DNA of 64,000 bases from Burkholderia anthina (GTDB lineage: Bacteria > Pseudomonadota > Gammaproteobacteria > Burkholderiales > Burkholderiaceae): the NCBI RefSeq assembly GCF_902498995.1, contig NZ_CABVLY010000009.1, forward strand, positions 124,001 to 188,000. Reading direction: 5' to 3'. Positions 26,451-34,815 of this stretch are shown here, piece by piece. The notes under the pieces were generated by a model, which was given only the letters and a program-made list of their open reading frames with translations, was not told the origin of the DNA and searched no databases. Position 1 is the stretch's first letter. Every line of letters starts with the position of its first letter. A program made the translations under genes and the position numbers.

Positions 26451-26480
26451 GGTACGGTTTCAAGAGACTGTACTGGTTCA
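26451..26480. promoter_or_regulatory. Putative MocR operator in the KPR/MocR divergent promoter
   Basis: GGTACGG at 26451-26457, nine bases, then ACTGTACTGGTTCA at 26467-26480, matching the site before cysK in spacing and in 18 of 21 defined positions. A third GGTACGG at 26487-26493 touches the MocR start codon, so bound protein could block MocR translation-start-proximal transcription while activating the leftward operon. Confidence 0.6.
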
Positions 26481-26493
26481 CTGAGAGGTACGG

Positions 26494-27876
26494 ATGAGCA
26501 ACAGCAGCAAGTCCCCCACCCGCATCGAGGTGGTGATGGCGGTAATACGCAATCGCATAGAGAAGGCTCCAGGCGCAAAGCTTCCTTCGATCCGACAGCT
26601 CGCGGAGACGCAAGGCGTATCCAAAACAACTGTCGTCGAGGCTTATGACCGCCTAGTGGCGGAAGGCGAAGTAGAAGTCAAACCAGGGTCGGGCTTCTAT
26701 GCCTCTGCGCGGGTACGCCCCTTCAAGTTGATGGAGTCGGGTCCGCATTTCGAGCGTGCGATAGATCCGTTATGGATCATGCGTCAGTCCCTGGCTGTCA
26801 AGGACCCCTCCTTGATACCCGGTTGTGGCTGGTTGCCCGACGAGTGGATGCCCAGTGAAGTTATGCGGAGAATTTTTCGCGGGGTGGCACGTGAGGAAAA
26901 AGCCAATCTCACCGCATACGGAGCACCCCAAGGCTTCCTCCCGATGCGCGAACAATTGGCACGACGGCTGAACGACCGTGACGTTGCCATTGGGCCGGAT
27001 TCAATTTTGCTCACAGATTCGGCCACGCGCTCAATCGACATAGTGTGTCGATTCCTGCTTCAACCCGGAGATACTGTTTTAGTAGATGACCCTTGCTATT
27101 TCAGCTTCCAGTCAACGCTGCAAGCACAGCGCGTAAATATTGTTGGCGTGCCGTACACACCAAACGGGCCGGATCTCGATCGATTTGCTGCGGCGTGCAT
27201 CGAGCACCATCCCAAAATCTACTTAACAACTGGTGCTTTGCATAATCCAACCGGTGCAAATATCAGCGTCGGAACGGCGCATCGACTGCTTAAGCTAGCT
27301 GAACTGCACAACCTTGTACTGGTAGAAGATTGTGTATATGCCGATCTTGAGGATCACCCAACGCCGGGCCTAGCGGCTCTCGACGGTTTTGAACGGGTCA
27401 TCCTTCTTGGTAGCTTTTCCAAGACCTTAACTGCTGCGTTACGCTGCGGTTTTATCGCTACCCGGAGCGACTGGATCGAGGGACTTATTGATCTTGCTCT
27501 TGCCACTAGCTTCGGCATGAGCGACTTGCCCGCACAAATTACCCATCGTCTTCTTGTTGACGGCAGCTATCGTCATCATCTGGACGGCTTACGCCCACGA
27601 CTGGCGAAAAATATGGCTTCCACGATCGGGCGGCTTGAACACCTAGGTTTCACTCTCTGGACACGGCCAGCGGCGGGAATGTTCGTTTGGGCAAAGCTGC
27701 CTGAAGGGCTCAAATCTTCGGAAGTCGCACAAAGAGCTTTGGAGAAACATGTCGTTCTTGCCCCGGGAAACGTTTTTAGTGTCTCCTCCACGGCGGGAGA
27801 ATATCTACGGTTCAATGTCGCGCAATGCAGCAACAAACGAATCTTTGATGTTCTTGCCAGTGCGATGGATCAATGA
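26494..27876 (+). CDS. MocR/PdxR-type regulator (GntR HTH fused to aminotransferase domain)
   Basis: 460-aa chimeric regulator: N-terminal GntR winged HTH (residues 8-75, LPSIRQLAETQGVSKTTVVEAYDRL) joined to a fold-type I aminotransferase-like domain (about 100-460). The PLP-binding lysine is Lys310 in GSFSKTL, and Asn/Asp PLP contacts appear in GALHNPTGA and VEDCVYADL. Such proteins sense PLP or an amino compound and control adjacent genes. It is divergent from the ketopantoate-reductase-like gene with 118 bp between, and carries the putative operators described here. A ribosome site GAGAGG precedes the ATG. Confidence 0.88.
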   Translation: MSNSSKSPTRIEVVMAVIRNRIEKAPGAKLPSIRQLAETQGVSKTTVVEAYDRLVAEGEVEVKPGSGFYASARVRPFKLMESGPHFERAIDPLWIMRQSLAVKDPSLIPGCGWLPDEWMPSEVMRRIFRGVAREEKANLTAYGAPQGFLPMREQLARRLNDRDVAIGPDSILLTDSATRSIDIVCRFLLQPGDTVLVDDPCYFSFQSTLQAQRVNIVGVPYTPNGPDLDRFAAACIEHHPKIYLTTGALHNPTGANISVGTAHRLLKLAELHNLVLVEDCVYADLEDHPTPGLAALDGFERVILLGSFSKTLTAALRCGFIATRSDWIEGLIDLALATSFGMSDLPAQITHRLLVDGSYRHHLDGLRPRLAKNMASTIGRLEHLGFTLWTRPAAGMFVWAKLPEGLKSSEVAQRALEKHVVLAPGNVFSVSSTAGEYLRFNVAQCSNKRIFDVLASAMDQ

Positions 27877-28134
27877 ACGTGCCCGAGCGAGCGACGCATA
27901 ACTAGACGATTCCGCCCCCGATCTCCAACACTGTGTATCAATCTCTCTTCCATATACATGTTCACGCGCCTCGCGCCATAACTGCTCATCCGCGATGATG
28001 AGATGACCCGGTTCGACCGACTTGGGAATAGATCGAACTAGGTCCGATTTTCAATGGTGTTGATATGCGCCGCGTCCAGCCGTGGGATGTACTGCAGAAG
28101 TTTGGGGGAGGAGAAAGACAACGCCCTGTCGTAG

Positions 28135-30093
28135 TCATATTGAGGGGGAGCGCTGATGGCCCCAACTCCACGACACTCCGCTGCCGCGCACTGTAGCGGT
28201 AAGTTGCTGCCCTAGCCGTTGTTCGATCACAGGCTTCCACGGCACCAGCGAGAAACCCATGCCGTCATCGAGCATCGCGTAGCGCCCGCTGGCGAGCATG
28301 ACGTTGCGCCGATAGACGCCGACCACGCGCTGCCCGGCGACCACCGGCCGATGCTCCAAGCCGGTTTCGGCGGCTATTTCCTGCGCGGCCTGCGTCAGTT
28401 CGCGCCCGCGCAGCGTCGCCAACAGGTTGCGCGCGAGGACAACGCGCTGCCCGTGCTGCTTCGCCAACCCTTGTTCGGCCAGGAAGTCGGCGCGTTCACG
28501 TAGAGCGTCCTTCACCTCCGCACCAAAGCCAAGGTCGCCCAGCCCCTTGCCGCCACCGATCAACTGCTGGTCGAGCCAGGTGGCACCGATCGCGCGGACC
28601 TGCCGCGCGATGGGCAGGTGCGATTTCAGCTCCACTGCGACACCACCGTCGAGACGCTGCGCGTCGTACTGGCGGCCTCGCTCAGCCAGGCCATCGGGGA
28701 TACGCCACACGCCTTCAGCTTCGCGCTCAACGATGCCAGCGCGGCGCAAGGCTTCGAGTCGGCGTATATGGGTGGCCACCACCTCGCCCGGATCGCGGTC
28801 GGGCATGGCTAGTCCCTGTGCGACGGCAAGGTGATGATCGGTGCGATACACACCATCGACGGCCAGCGCTGCAATGTTCCGGTCAGCGGTACGCACGTCG
28901 GCCGCGCCTTTGACTTCCACCACGGCGCCGGTCGGGTACTGCTCCAGCTCCGACCGCGGTGGCAACGCGACGTAGTGCACCTTGCCATCCATGCCATCGA
29001 CGATCAAGTAGCCCTTGTCGTACAGCTCGTCGGCCAGCCCCTTACCGGCGACGCGACCCACGATGGCACGGCCATCCTTGCTGGCCTGGAACACGGTCAG
29101 CTCGCGCTGCTGGCCGCTCATGGCGCGCTGCATGGTGCGGATGATGTCGCCGCGTTCGGCCATTGCCCGCAAGGTCGGCTCGGCCCCGGCATGGATGGCC
29201 CATATGCCGGGTTGCTGCTCGGTCGCCAGCCCCATGCGCTGCAAGTATTGCAGGCGACCGATCAGCGCCTGCCGCTGGCGTTGCAATCGGGGTTCGGCGA
29301 AGCGTTCGACGCGCACCGAGCCGTCATCGCCGGCCTCGCGCTGCAAGTTGCGATCCAGCCCCGTCCACCGTTCTTGTTCCACCTCGCGCAACATGGCGCG
29401 CTGCATTTCCAACTCGGTACGCGGCCCCAGCCATTCCGTTGCCAGCTCCGACGCCCGCTGGCGCATCCCCTCGGCGATGTAGTCGCGGGAGATGATGAGG
29501 TCTTTGCCGGTATCGTCCTTGCCGCGCAGGACGACATGCGTGTGCGGGTTGTCCGTGTTCCAGTGATCGACCGCAACCCATTCCAGCCGCGAGCCCAGAT
29601 CCGCCTCCATGCGCGCCATCAGGTGACGGGTGTAGGTACGCAGGTCGTCGAGCTGTTCGGTATCCTCCGGCGAGACGATGTACCGGAACTGGTGCCGGTC
29701 GCCGTCGCCGCGCTTCTTGAACGCTTCAAGGTCGGCATCATCGGTCGTCGGCCCATAGGCGTGCCCTGCCCCACCCTGTCGATCGACACCTTCGCGCTCG
29801 ATATAGCGCAGGTGTGCGGCGGTCGAGCGCGGCCCGGCCTTCGCCAGATTTACCAGCCTGGCCTTGATCGTCACGCGCCGCGCGTTCGCCCCAAGTCCCC
29901 GGCCAGCGAAATGCGCCGCGATGTGGCCGCGACCCAACCGGGAACCGGGGCGCTGGCCGACTTTGCCGGCTGTCTTGCCGAGCTTCGCGCCTGCCTTGTT
30001 GGCCTGCCGCAGCACCTTGTTGACGTAGGCATCGCCGCGCTGTTTCGGCGCACCAGGCCGGACGCGGAAACGGTCGTCGTCGCGGTTGCTCAT
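28135..30093 (-). CDS. Relaxase/mobilization nuclease with DUF3363 C-terminal domain
   Basis: 652-aa relaxase that should nick the ICE at its origin of transfer and pilot the strand through TraG and the T4SS. The N-terminal relaxase domain shows the tyrosine motif HLRYIEREG (Tyr97) and the metal-binding HxH in NPHTHVVLRG (His184 and His186). The C-terminal half is DUF3363, the type found in Tn4371-like ICEs. I chose the ATG at 30093 (MSNRDDDRFR). The stop is followed by a 258-bp gap to the MocR gene. The next gene upstream, traF, is separated by 436 bp that may hold oriT. Confidence 0.9.
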   Translation of the reverse strand: MSNRDDDRFRVRPGAPKQRGDAYVNKVLRQANKAGAKLGKTAGKVGQRPGSRLGRGHIAAHFAGRGLGANARRVTIKARLVNLAKAGPRSTAAHLRYIEREGVDRQGGAGHAYGPTTDDADLEAFKKRGDGDRHQFRYIVSPEDTEQLDDLRTYTRHLMARMEADLGSRLEWVAVDHWNTDNPHTHVVLRGKDDTGKDLIISRDYIAEGMRQRASELATEWLGPRTELEMQRAMLREVEQERWTGLDRNLQREAGDDGSVRVERFAEPRLQRQRQALIGRLQYLQRMGLATEQQPGIWAIHAGAEPTLRAMAERGDIIRTMQRAMSGQQRELTVFQASKDGRAIVGRVAGKGLADELYDKGYLIVDGMDGKVHYVALPPRSELEQYPTGAVVEVKGAADVRTADRNIAALAVDGVYRTDHHLAVAQGLAMPDRDPGEVVATHIRRLEALRRAGIVEREAEGVWRIPDGLAERGRQYDAQRLDGGVAVELKSHLPIARQVRAIGATWLDQQLIGGGKGLGDLGFGAEVKDALRERADFLAEQGLAKQHGQRVVLARNLLATLRGRELTQAAQEIAAETGLEHRPVVAGQRVVGVYRRNVMLASGRYAMLDDGMGFSLVPWKPVIEQRLGQQLTATVRGSGVSWSWGHQRSPSI

Positions 30094-30529
30094 GATGCTG
30101 CTCCATCTAAAAGCGTCGCCGTCCAGCGGACGAAGCACGCGGCTTCGCCAACGCCGATGCGGCGTTGCGCACCTTCGCGGCACGCCGCCGGTCCCTGGCG
30201 CGTGCCGCACCACCTCCACGTGCAGACAAGGTTTTCAAGCGGCCATGTGCCGCGACCTTTTATCTTGCCTTCCGCCTTTGCCCTGCTCTGTCGCTCCGGG
30301 CATCGGCGGCCCGGCGGCGCTGCGCTGCTTGCAGCCAGCGCGCCGGGGAACGCGGCCACGGCCCTCGGCCGAGCGCGTTCAAGACAAGATGTCTGCATGG
30401 GGGAAAGCGTCGCCGAATGTTGTGCGACGTGCAGCGCGGATGCGCTCGCACGACACGCGCGACGACACGGCGACGGCCAGCGGAATAACACGCCGGATGG
30501 CACGATGAAACGCAGTGAATCGGCGGCCG
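30094..30529. other. 436-bp non-coding gap upstream of the relaxase, candidate oriT region
   Basis: No convincing gene lies between the relaxase start and the traF stop; open frames here are shadows with skewed composition. The gap contains short inverted repeats such as GCGGC (30239-30243) with GCCGC (30249-30253). In related ICEs the nic site tends to lie near the relaxase gene, so this is the first place to look for oriT. I cannot identify a nic consensus. Confidence 0.3.
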
Positions 30530-31117
30530 TCATCGACGTGTCTCCAGCCAGACCGGGTGCGCGACACCGATCACGGTGGACGCGCTGACCGGACCGAAAT
30601 AGCGACTGTCGAACGACGCCGGATTGGTCGTGCTCAACAAGAACAGCTCGCCCGGTTGGAGGCGGCGGCACTGCTGCCAAGATGGCAGCAGCCGGCCCAG
30701 CCGATCGGCGCGCAGTACGGCGGCCGAAGGCACACCGTCGATGCGGACGATGCCGCCGACAATGCACACCACCTGCGGCGCAATCGCACCCACGCGCTTG
30801 AGCAGCGGCACTTGCACCGGCAGGTAACCTCGCTGCGCGGCCAGTGCAGCGGCCTCGGCCGGCAGCGGCACCAGCACGATGCTGTCCACGGACAACCGAC
30901 GCGGCAGTAAGGCGGTGCGCGAGTCGAACGGTTCGACGCGATACCAGCCGACCGCTACGCTGTCGGATGGGTTGTAGGTCAGGCGCGGCGGCGGCGAGAC
31001 AAAAGACACCCAGGCCAGGGCAGCGAAGCCGATGGCGGCCAGTGTCGCCACGACGATGCGAGCGCGCCCGCGCGAGCGAGGATGCGGCGGGACGACAGAT
31101 GTGGAAACGATCGTCAT
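30530..31117 (-). CDS. traF: TraF, S26-family signal-peptidase-like protease
   Basis: 195-aa membrane-anchored peptidase related to RP4 TraF, which processes and cyclises the TrbC pilin. One N-terminal transmembrane helix (residues 20-42) is followed by the catalytic-Ser region TYNPSDSVAVGWYRV and the Lys region QVPLLKRVGAIAP, then a conserved SFDSRYFGPV motif near the end. The ATG at 31117 overlaps the DUF2840 stop by four bases. Together with TrbC this completes the pilin-processing pathway. Confidence 0.9.
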   Translation of the reverse strand: MTIVSTSVVPPHPRSRGRARIVVATLAAIGFAALAWVSFVSPPPRLTYNPSDSVAVGWYRVEPFDSRTALLPRRLSVDSIVLVPLPAEAAALAAQRGYLPVQVPLLKRVGAIAPQVVCIVGGIVRIDGVPSAAVLRADRLGRLLPSWQQCRRLQPGELFLLSTTNPASFDSRYFGPVSASTVIGVAHPVWLETRR

Positions 31118-31647
31118 GGCAGCAACCTCCTGGCCAGCCAGGCAGCGTGCCGCTCGGCGGTGTACGCCGGCAGCAGCAAGCGCGCTGCGAGACGATTGCC
31201 GAGCGTGCGCCAGTACGTGGGCGACACGTCGGCGGGCGCGATGTTCTGCGCCTCGATGGCGTCGAGCTGCGCCAGCACTGCGCGCACGGCGGGTTCGCTC
31301 TCGGCGTGCAGCAACAGGCGTGCGCCCGGCAGCACGCCGGGGATGCGCTGTGCCGCGTCCAGCGGCGTGCAAGCCTGCATCACCATGAGTTGCCAGCGAA
31401 TCGTGCCGTAGTCGTTGGCTTGCCAGTGAATGCGGCAGAACATCGCGCCCGGCAGGAACACCGCGCAACGCCGCCAGCGATCGAGCCGAACGGTGCGTGC
31501 CGGCTCGCCAAAGCGCAGATATACGTCGATGCGCTGCTCGATGAAAGCGAGCGAAACGCACGTCAGCGGCGCGATGCCGGCCTGACCGGCGAGCACCGCA
31601 AGGGATGGTGGTGATGCGTCCGTGATCGGTAGACCTGATGCGTTCAT
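31114..31647 (-). CDS. DUF2840 domain-containing protein
   Basis: 177-aa soluble protein of the DUF2840 type (central WRRCAVFLPGAMFCRIHWQAN and TYWRTLGNRLAARLLLPAYT near the end), always seen in this position beside traF in Tn4371-like elements. Function unknown. It overlaps both neighbours by four bases (ATGA) and so is part of the parA-rhh-DUF2840-traF transcription unit. Nothing suggests a membrane or secreted location. Confidence 0.85.
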   Translation of the reverse strand: MNASGLPITDASPPSLAVLAGQAGIAPLTCVSLAFIEQRIDVYLRFGEPARTVRLDRWRRCAVFLPGAMFCRIHWQANDYGTIRWQLMVMQACTPLDAAQRIPGVLPGARLLLHAESEPAVRAVLAQLDAIEAQNIAPADVSPTYWRTLGNRLAARLLLPAYTAERHAAWLARRLLP

Positions 31648-31907
31648 GGAAGATTCTCCGGATGGTTCGCGGGAAACTCGCGTTCCAGCAGTGCGCGCAG
31701 CAGTTCGGCTACGGTCACGCCTTGCGTAAACGCTGACACCTTGATGCGCGCCCGCATGGCGGTCGTAATGTCGAGGGTCAGGCGCGCGGTGTAGAGATCG
31801 CCTTTCTGGATGCCGTCGGCGTCGCCCTGGCGCACCCACGCCTCGGCGTGCGGGTTCGCCGGTGGACGCGCGCCGATGCCGACACGCTTGCCGTTGCGCT
31901 GATTCAT
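31644..31907 (-). CDS. Ribbon-helix-helix protein, ParA partner candidate
   Basis: 87-aa protein with a basic N-terminus and a C-terminal ribbon-helix-helix domain (YTARLTLDITTAMRARIKVSAFTQGVTVAELLRALLEREF). It follows parA with a four-base overlap, so it probably acts with ParA as the small DNA-binding partner in element stability, or represses the operon. I chose the ATG at 31907 (MNQRNGK) because of the overlap; an upstream ATG at 31916 is the alternative. Confidence 0.85.
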   Translation of the reverse strand: MNQRNGKRVGIGARPPANPHAEAWVRQGDADGIQKGDLYTARLTLDITTAMRARIKVSAFTQGVTVAELLRALLEREFPANHPENLP

Positions 31908-32542
31908 GTCGGCCACCGCAGCAGCTCGTCGGTCAGCGCGGCGATCTCGCGTGCGGCGGCGCTGTCGGGCGCTGTCTCACGCGCAAGCCGACCAGCGGCC
32001 ACGCTGTCGGCGAACACGATGCGCTGATGCACCTCCGCACGTAGCGCTGGCAGCGGTTGTTCGGCGAGCGCGCTGCGCGCCTCGCGGCCGATGATGGTGG
32101 TGCTGACGCGCCGGTTGACGACGAAGGCCGCGCGCAGTGCAGGCCGGAACACCTGCGCCTCTCGAATCAGCGCCACCATCTCGGACGAGGCCCACAAGTC
32201 GTAGGGGCTGGGCTGCACCGGAATCAGCACGCGCTCTGCCGCCAGCAGCGCGGACCGCGCCAAGGCGGCGATGCGCGGCGGGCCGTCGATGACGACATGA
32301 TCGGCGGCACGGGCCAGCTCCGGTGCCTCCTGGTGCAACGTCTCGCGGGCAAGGCCCACGGCGCTGAACAGCCGTGGCAAGCCTTGCTGGCTTCTGCGCT
32401 GTGTCCAGTCCAAGGCCGAGCCTTGCGGGTCGGCATCCAGCAGGATGACCGACTGTCCGCGCATCGCGAGCTCGCCGGCAACGTGAGTGGCGAGCGTGGT
32501 CTTGCCGACGCCGCCTTTCTGGTTGAGAAAGGCAACGATCAT
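31904..32542 (-). CDS. parA: ParA-family partition ATPase
   Basis: 212-aa Walker-type ATPase. Deviant Walker A KGGVGKTT at residues 9-16, Walker A-prime/B segments DADPQGSALDW and VIDGPPRIAAL, and a later NRRVSTT motif as in ParA/MinD proteins. In this ICE family ParA supports maintenance of the excised or integrated element. The ATG at 32542 gives the standard length; the longer frame from 32611 is not supported. A 253-bp gap with iterons and repeats separates it from repA, and parA is the first gene of the operon that ends with traF. Confidence 0.92.
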   Translation of the reverse strand: MIVAFLNQKGGVGKTTLATHVAGELAMRGQSVILLDADPQGSALDWTQRRSQQGLPRLFSAVGLARETLHQEAPELARAADHVVIDGPPRIAALARSALLAAERVLIPVQPSPYDLWASSEMVALIREAQVFRPALRAAFVVNRRVSTTIIGREARSALAEQPLPALRAEVHQRIVFADSVAAGRLARETAPDSAAAREIAALTDELLRWPT

Positions 32543-32603
32543 GGCGCGGCCCTCCGTGTTGGAAAGCCGGGCTTTGGCTGCCGCGCTTCGTGGCGTTGGG
32601 TGG

Positions 32604-32612
32604 TTATCCACC
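32604..32612 (+). other. DnaA-box-like sequence
   Basis: TTATCCACC differs from the DnaA box TTATCCACA at one base. It lies in the gap between repA and parA next to the AAGTTAG repeats and the iterons, the expected neighbourhood for a replication origin. Confidence 0.4.
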
Positions 32613-32633
32613 GAACCGGCGCGCTCTTACCAA

Positions 32634-32663
32634 AAGTTAGAGCTTTTAAGTTAGGTAAGTTAG
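32634..32663. repeat. Three AAGTTAG direct repeats
   Basis: AAGTTAG occurs at 32634-32640, 32648-32654 and 32657-32663, within the only AT-rich patch of the repA-parA gap. It could be an unwinding region or a binding site for ParA-partner proteins. Confidence 0.6.
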
Positions 32664-32707
32664 AGAGCGCCGAAACCCGCGCCGTTATTGGCTTGCCGGC
32701 GATTTCG

Positions 32708-32771
32708 CACGCCTGATAGCACGATAGGCACACGCCTGATGGCACGATACCCGGCACGCCTGATAGCACGA
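32708..32771 (+). repeat. Three 17-bp iterons next to repA, putative oriV
   Basis: CACGCCTGATAGCACGA is present at 32708-32724 and 32755-32771, with one mismatch (CACGCCTGATGGCACGA) at 32731-32747. The copies start 23 and 24 bp apart, close to two helical turns, and sit directly after the repA stop. This is the classical layout of an iteron-type plasmid origin, so RepA probably binds here. Confidence 0.75.
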
Positions 32772-32795
32772 GGCCGTCCACACGTTTTCCCCGAG

Positions 32796-33629
32796 TTATC
32801 CCCGTGCCGTCGACGGCACGGGCCGGAAGGTCAGCAACTCGGTTCCGTCGTCCGGCATTCGCTCGATGCCGAGCACGTAGCCGGGCAGCGATTGCCGCAC
32901 GACCAGCGCGCGCAAGTCGCAGGCAAAGTCGTAGAGCCTCGCTGTGCTGCCCGACTTGCGGTGCAGGTGCCGGAAGTCGAATTGCCAACCACCAGGCTGC
33001 TTGCCGCCATGCTTGCGCACCAGGCGGTACAGCCACCGCTCGATGCCTCCGGTGAGCCGGAAATACGCCGGGTCGATGGTCAACACCAAGGCTGCGTCGA
33101 GCACGCCGGCATAGAACCAGTCCGGCAGGATCAGCTCGATGCCCAGCGGCGTGCCGCGGGCGTCGGCCAGCTCTTTCCACTCGTTGATCCACGAGAAGCG
33201 ATGCAGTCGACGCCCTGTCATCTCGCGGATGGAAGTCGCCACAGTGGTCGATTGCAGCCGGTCGAGCGCGGCCTTGAGGCGCTGGTAGTCGCGCAGCGAC
33301 ACGCCGCGCCCGATGAAGCGCAGGATCTCGTAGGGCGTGGCGTGCATCAGGCGCGACGGCCGCAGGCCCGCGTCGCGCGCTTCCACAATCTGCGAGGCCG
33401 CCCAAATCAACACGTCCGCGTCCCATATGGTCGCTATGCCGTGCTCCTGCGTGCCTTCCACGCGGATCGTGACGTTCCCGCTGCGGAAGTCGATCGGCTC
33501 GGTGCGCCGCGACTTCGCCAGCGAGAAAAACGGGTATGCCATCAGGTCCTGTGCATCGCGCGGCACCATGTCGCCCGGCAATGCGCGGAACAAGTCGAGC
33601 TGTTCCCGCTCCCGCGATGGGCTGGACAT
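32796..33629 (-). CDS. repA: Replication initiator protein RepA
   Basis: 277-aa replication initiator of the RepA type found in Tn4371-like ICEs and some plasmids. Recognisable regions are the N-terminal DLMAYPFFSLAKS, the central LRFIGRGVSLRDYQRLKAALDRLQSTTV winged-helix region and the GGIERWLYRLVRKHGG segment near the C-terminus. The ATG at 33629 is the typical start. Its last codons contain a perfect 22-bp palindrome (32801-32822), and iterons lie just beyond the stop, so the gene and its target are adjacent. Confidence 0.88.
   Translation of the reverse strand: MSSPSREREQLDLFRALPGDMVPRDAQDLMAYPFFSLAKSRRTEPIDFRSGNVTIRVEGTQEHGIATIWDADVLIWAASQIVEARDAGLRPSRLMHATPYEILRFIGRGVSLRDYQRLKAALDRLQSTTVATSIREMTGRRLHRFSWINEWKELADARGTPLGIELILPDWFYAGVLDAALVLTIDPAYFRLTGGIERWLYRLVRKHGGKQPGGWQFDFRHLHRKSGSTARLYDFACDLRALVVRQSLPGYVLGIERMPDDGTELLTFRPVPSTARG
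32801..32822. repeat. 22-bp perfect palindrome in the repA 3-prime end
   Basis: Half-site CCCGTGCCGTC followed by its exact complement GACGGCACGGG, overlapping the last repA codons just before the iterons. It could form a hairpin in repA mRNA (terminator without a U-tract) or be a dimer binding site at the origin. Confidence 0.55.
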
Positions 33630-33655
33630 GGGGACGGCCACCGGCGAGCCAACGA

Positions 33656-33937
33656 TCAGCGCGCACGGCTGTCGGCCGAATGGTGTTCGGCGTATTCGGG
33701 ATCGGACGTGGTTTCGTAGCTGCGCTGGTCTGCCCAGGCATCGAGGTCGGCCACCGCGTACATGACGCGGCGGCCGAACTTGCGAAACTTTGGCCCATTG
33801 CCGATGACGCGCTGCTTTTCGAGCGTGCGCGGCGACAGCCGCAGGTATTCGGCGGCTTCGTCGTTCGTCAGGTAGCGTTGGGGTTGTGCAGGCGTGGCGA
33901 CGGGTGCAACGGCAGGCCGCAAGGGAGCGGGACGCAT
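33656..33937 (-). CDS. Small helix-turn-helix (AlpA/excisionase-like) protein
   Basis: 93-aa protein with a MerR-like helix-turn-helix of the HTH_17 family (RYLTNDEAAEYLRLSPRTLEKQRV) and the following GPKFRKFGRRVMYAVADLDAW wing. Such proteins act as excisionases or local repressors on mobile elements. It lies 26 bp upstream of repA on the same strand, so it may regulate repA. Start 33937 chosen; 33952 (MEVHPM) is an alternative. Confidence 0.82.
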   Translation of the reverse strand: MRPAPLRPAVAPVATPAQPQRYLTNDEAAEYLRLSPRTLEKQRVIGNGPKFRKFGRRVMYAVADLDAWADQRSYETTSDPEYAEHHSADSRAR

Positions 33938-34062
33938 CGGATGAACCTCCATCTGGCAAGAACGCCGGCAGCACGAGCGCAGCCGGATGGAGTCAGTCTC
34001 AAGATAGCGATGCGTTGCACAGAGGGTCGTTTTGCCTGCGGTGCAAAACGACCCTCTGCAGG

Positions 34063-34815
34063 TCAATCGATCTGTGCAAGGCGGCGATAGCCGCCGCGCA
34101 TCAGCGATTGGCCGCGCCGCACGAGTCGTCGCACGCGCGAGCGCAGGCCGCCGTCGGCGTACCAGTTGACGGCCACGGCCTCGATGCCGAACAGTCCTTC
34201 GGCGACTTCGCGCAAGGACGCGCCCGCGAGAGTCGCGTCGAGCGCCTGCAAAGTGTGCAGTTCCAACAGCGCAGCCGGTGCAGGCCGAGAACGGGCCGCC
34301 GCAGGCACGGCTCCGTCCGCCGTCACCAGCTTGTTCAGCTCGGCTGTGATCGTGCGGTAGCTTGCGCAAGATGAGGCGCACGCGCGGACGGCATAGAGGT
34401 AGGCCATGCCATCGGCCAAACCCGGTGCCAGCGCGAGCCGCATGCAGCAGCCCGGCCAGCGCGACACCAGCACCAGGCGCTTGCCATCGTGGGTCAGGTG
34501 CTTGTGGCCGGGAATACGCCAGAACTCAAACAAAGCCGCATCAGGCGGCGGGTCGGCATCTGGATAGAGCTGGAGCACACCGTCATGGTCGGGAAACCAA
34601 GTCGGATGCGCGTCGCGCGCATCTAGTGCCGGATCTTCCAGCAGGCGCAGGCCCCAAGCCTGCGCCGTCTGAGGTTGCCCGCGACGGCGAAGCCAGTCAC
34701 GCCGGTAGTCGGGGTGGCGACGCAGGTACTCCCACGCCAGCGCGGGGCCGTCCAAATGCAGAACGTACAGGTACGCGGCGGTGGGATACCAGGCATAGGT
34801 GCTTCGATCAGCCAT
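34063..34815 (-). CDS. DUF2285 domain-containing protein
   Basis: 250-aa protein with an N-terminal region typical of this family (LAWEYLRRHPDYRRDW) and a C-terminal DUF2285 domain, an HTH-like module (LREVAEGLFGIEAVAVNW followed by SRVRRLVRRGQSLMRGGYRRL). DUF2285 genes occur near repA and the small HTH gene in ICEs of this class. DNA binding is likely; the specific role is unknown. Separated from the HTH gene by 125 bp. Confidence 0.85.
   Translation of the reverse strand: MADRSTYAWYPTAAYLYVLHLDGPALAWEYLRRHPDYRRDWLRRRGQPQTAQAWGLRLLEDPALDARDAHPTWFPDHDGVLQLYPDADPPPDAALFEFWRIPGHKHLTHDGKRLVLVSRWPGCCMRLALAPGLADGMAYLYAVRACASSCASYRTITAELNKLVTADGAVPAAARSRPAPAALLELHTLQALDATLAGASLREVAEGLFGIEAVAVNWYADGGLRSRVRRLVRRGQSLMRGGYRRLAQID

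Noticed and set aside
27877-28134. Possible insertion-sequence remnant between the MocR gene and the relaxase
   Set aside because: A short frame on the minus strand looked faintly transposase-like, but no terminal inverted repeats or conserved motif could be seen.
32708-32771. Possible CRISPR array
   Set aside because: The repeats are 17 bp with only 6-7 bp between copies and lie at repA, so they are iterons. No cas genes are in the window.
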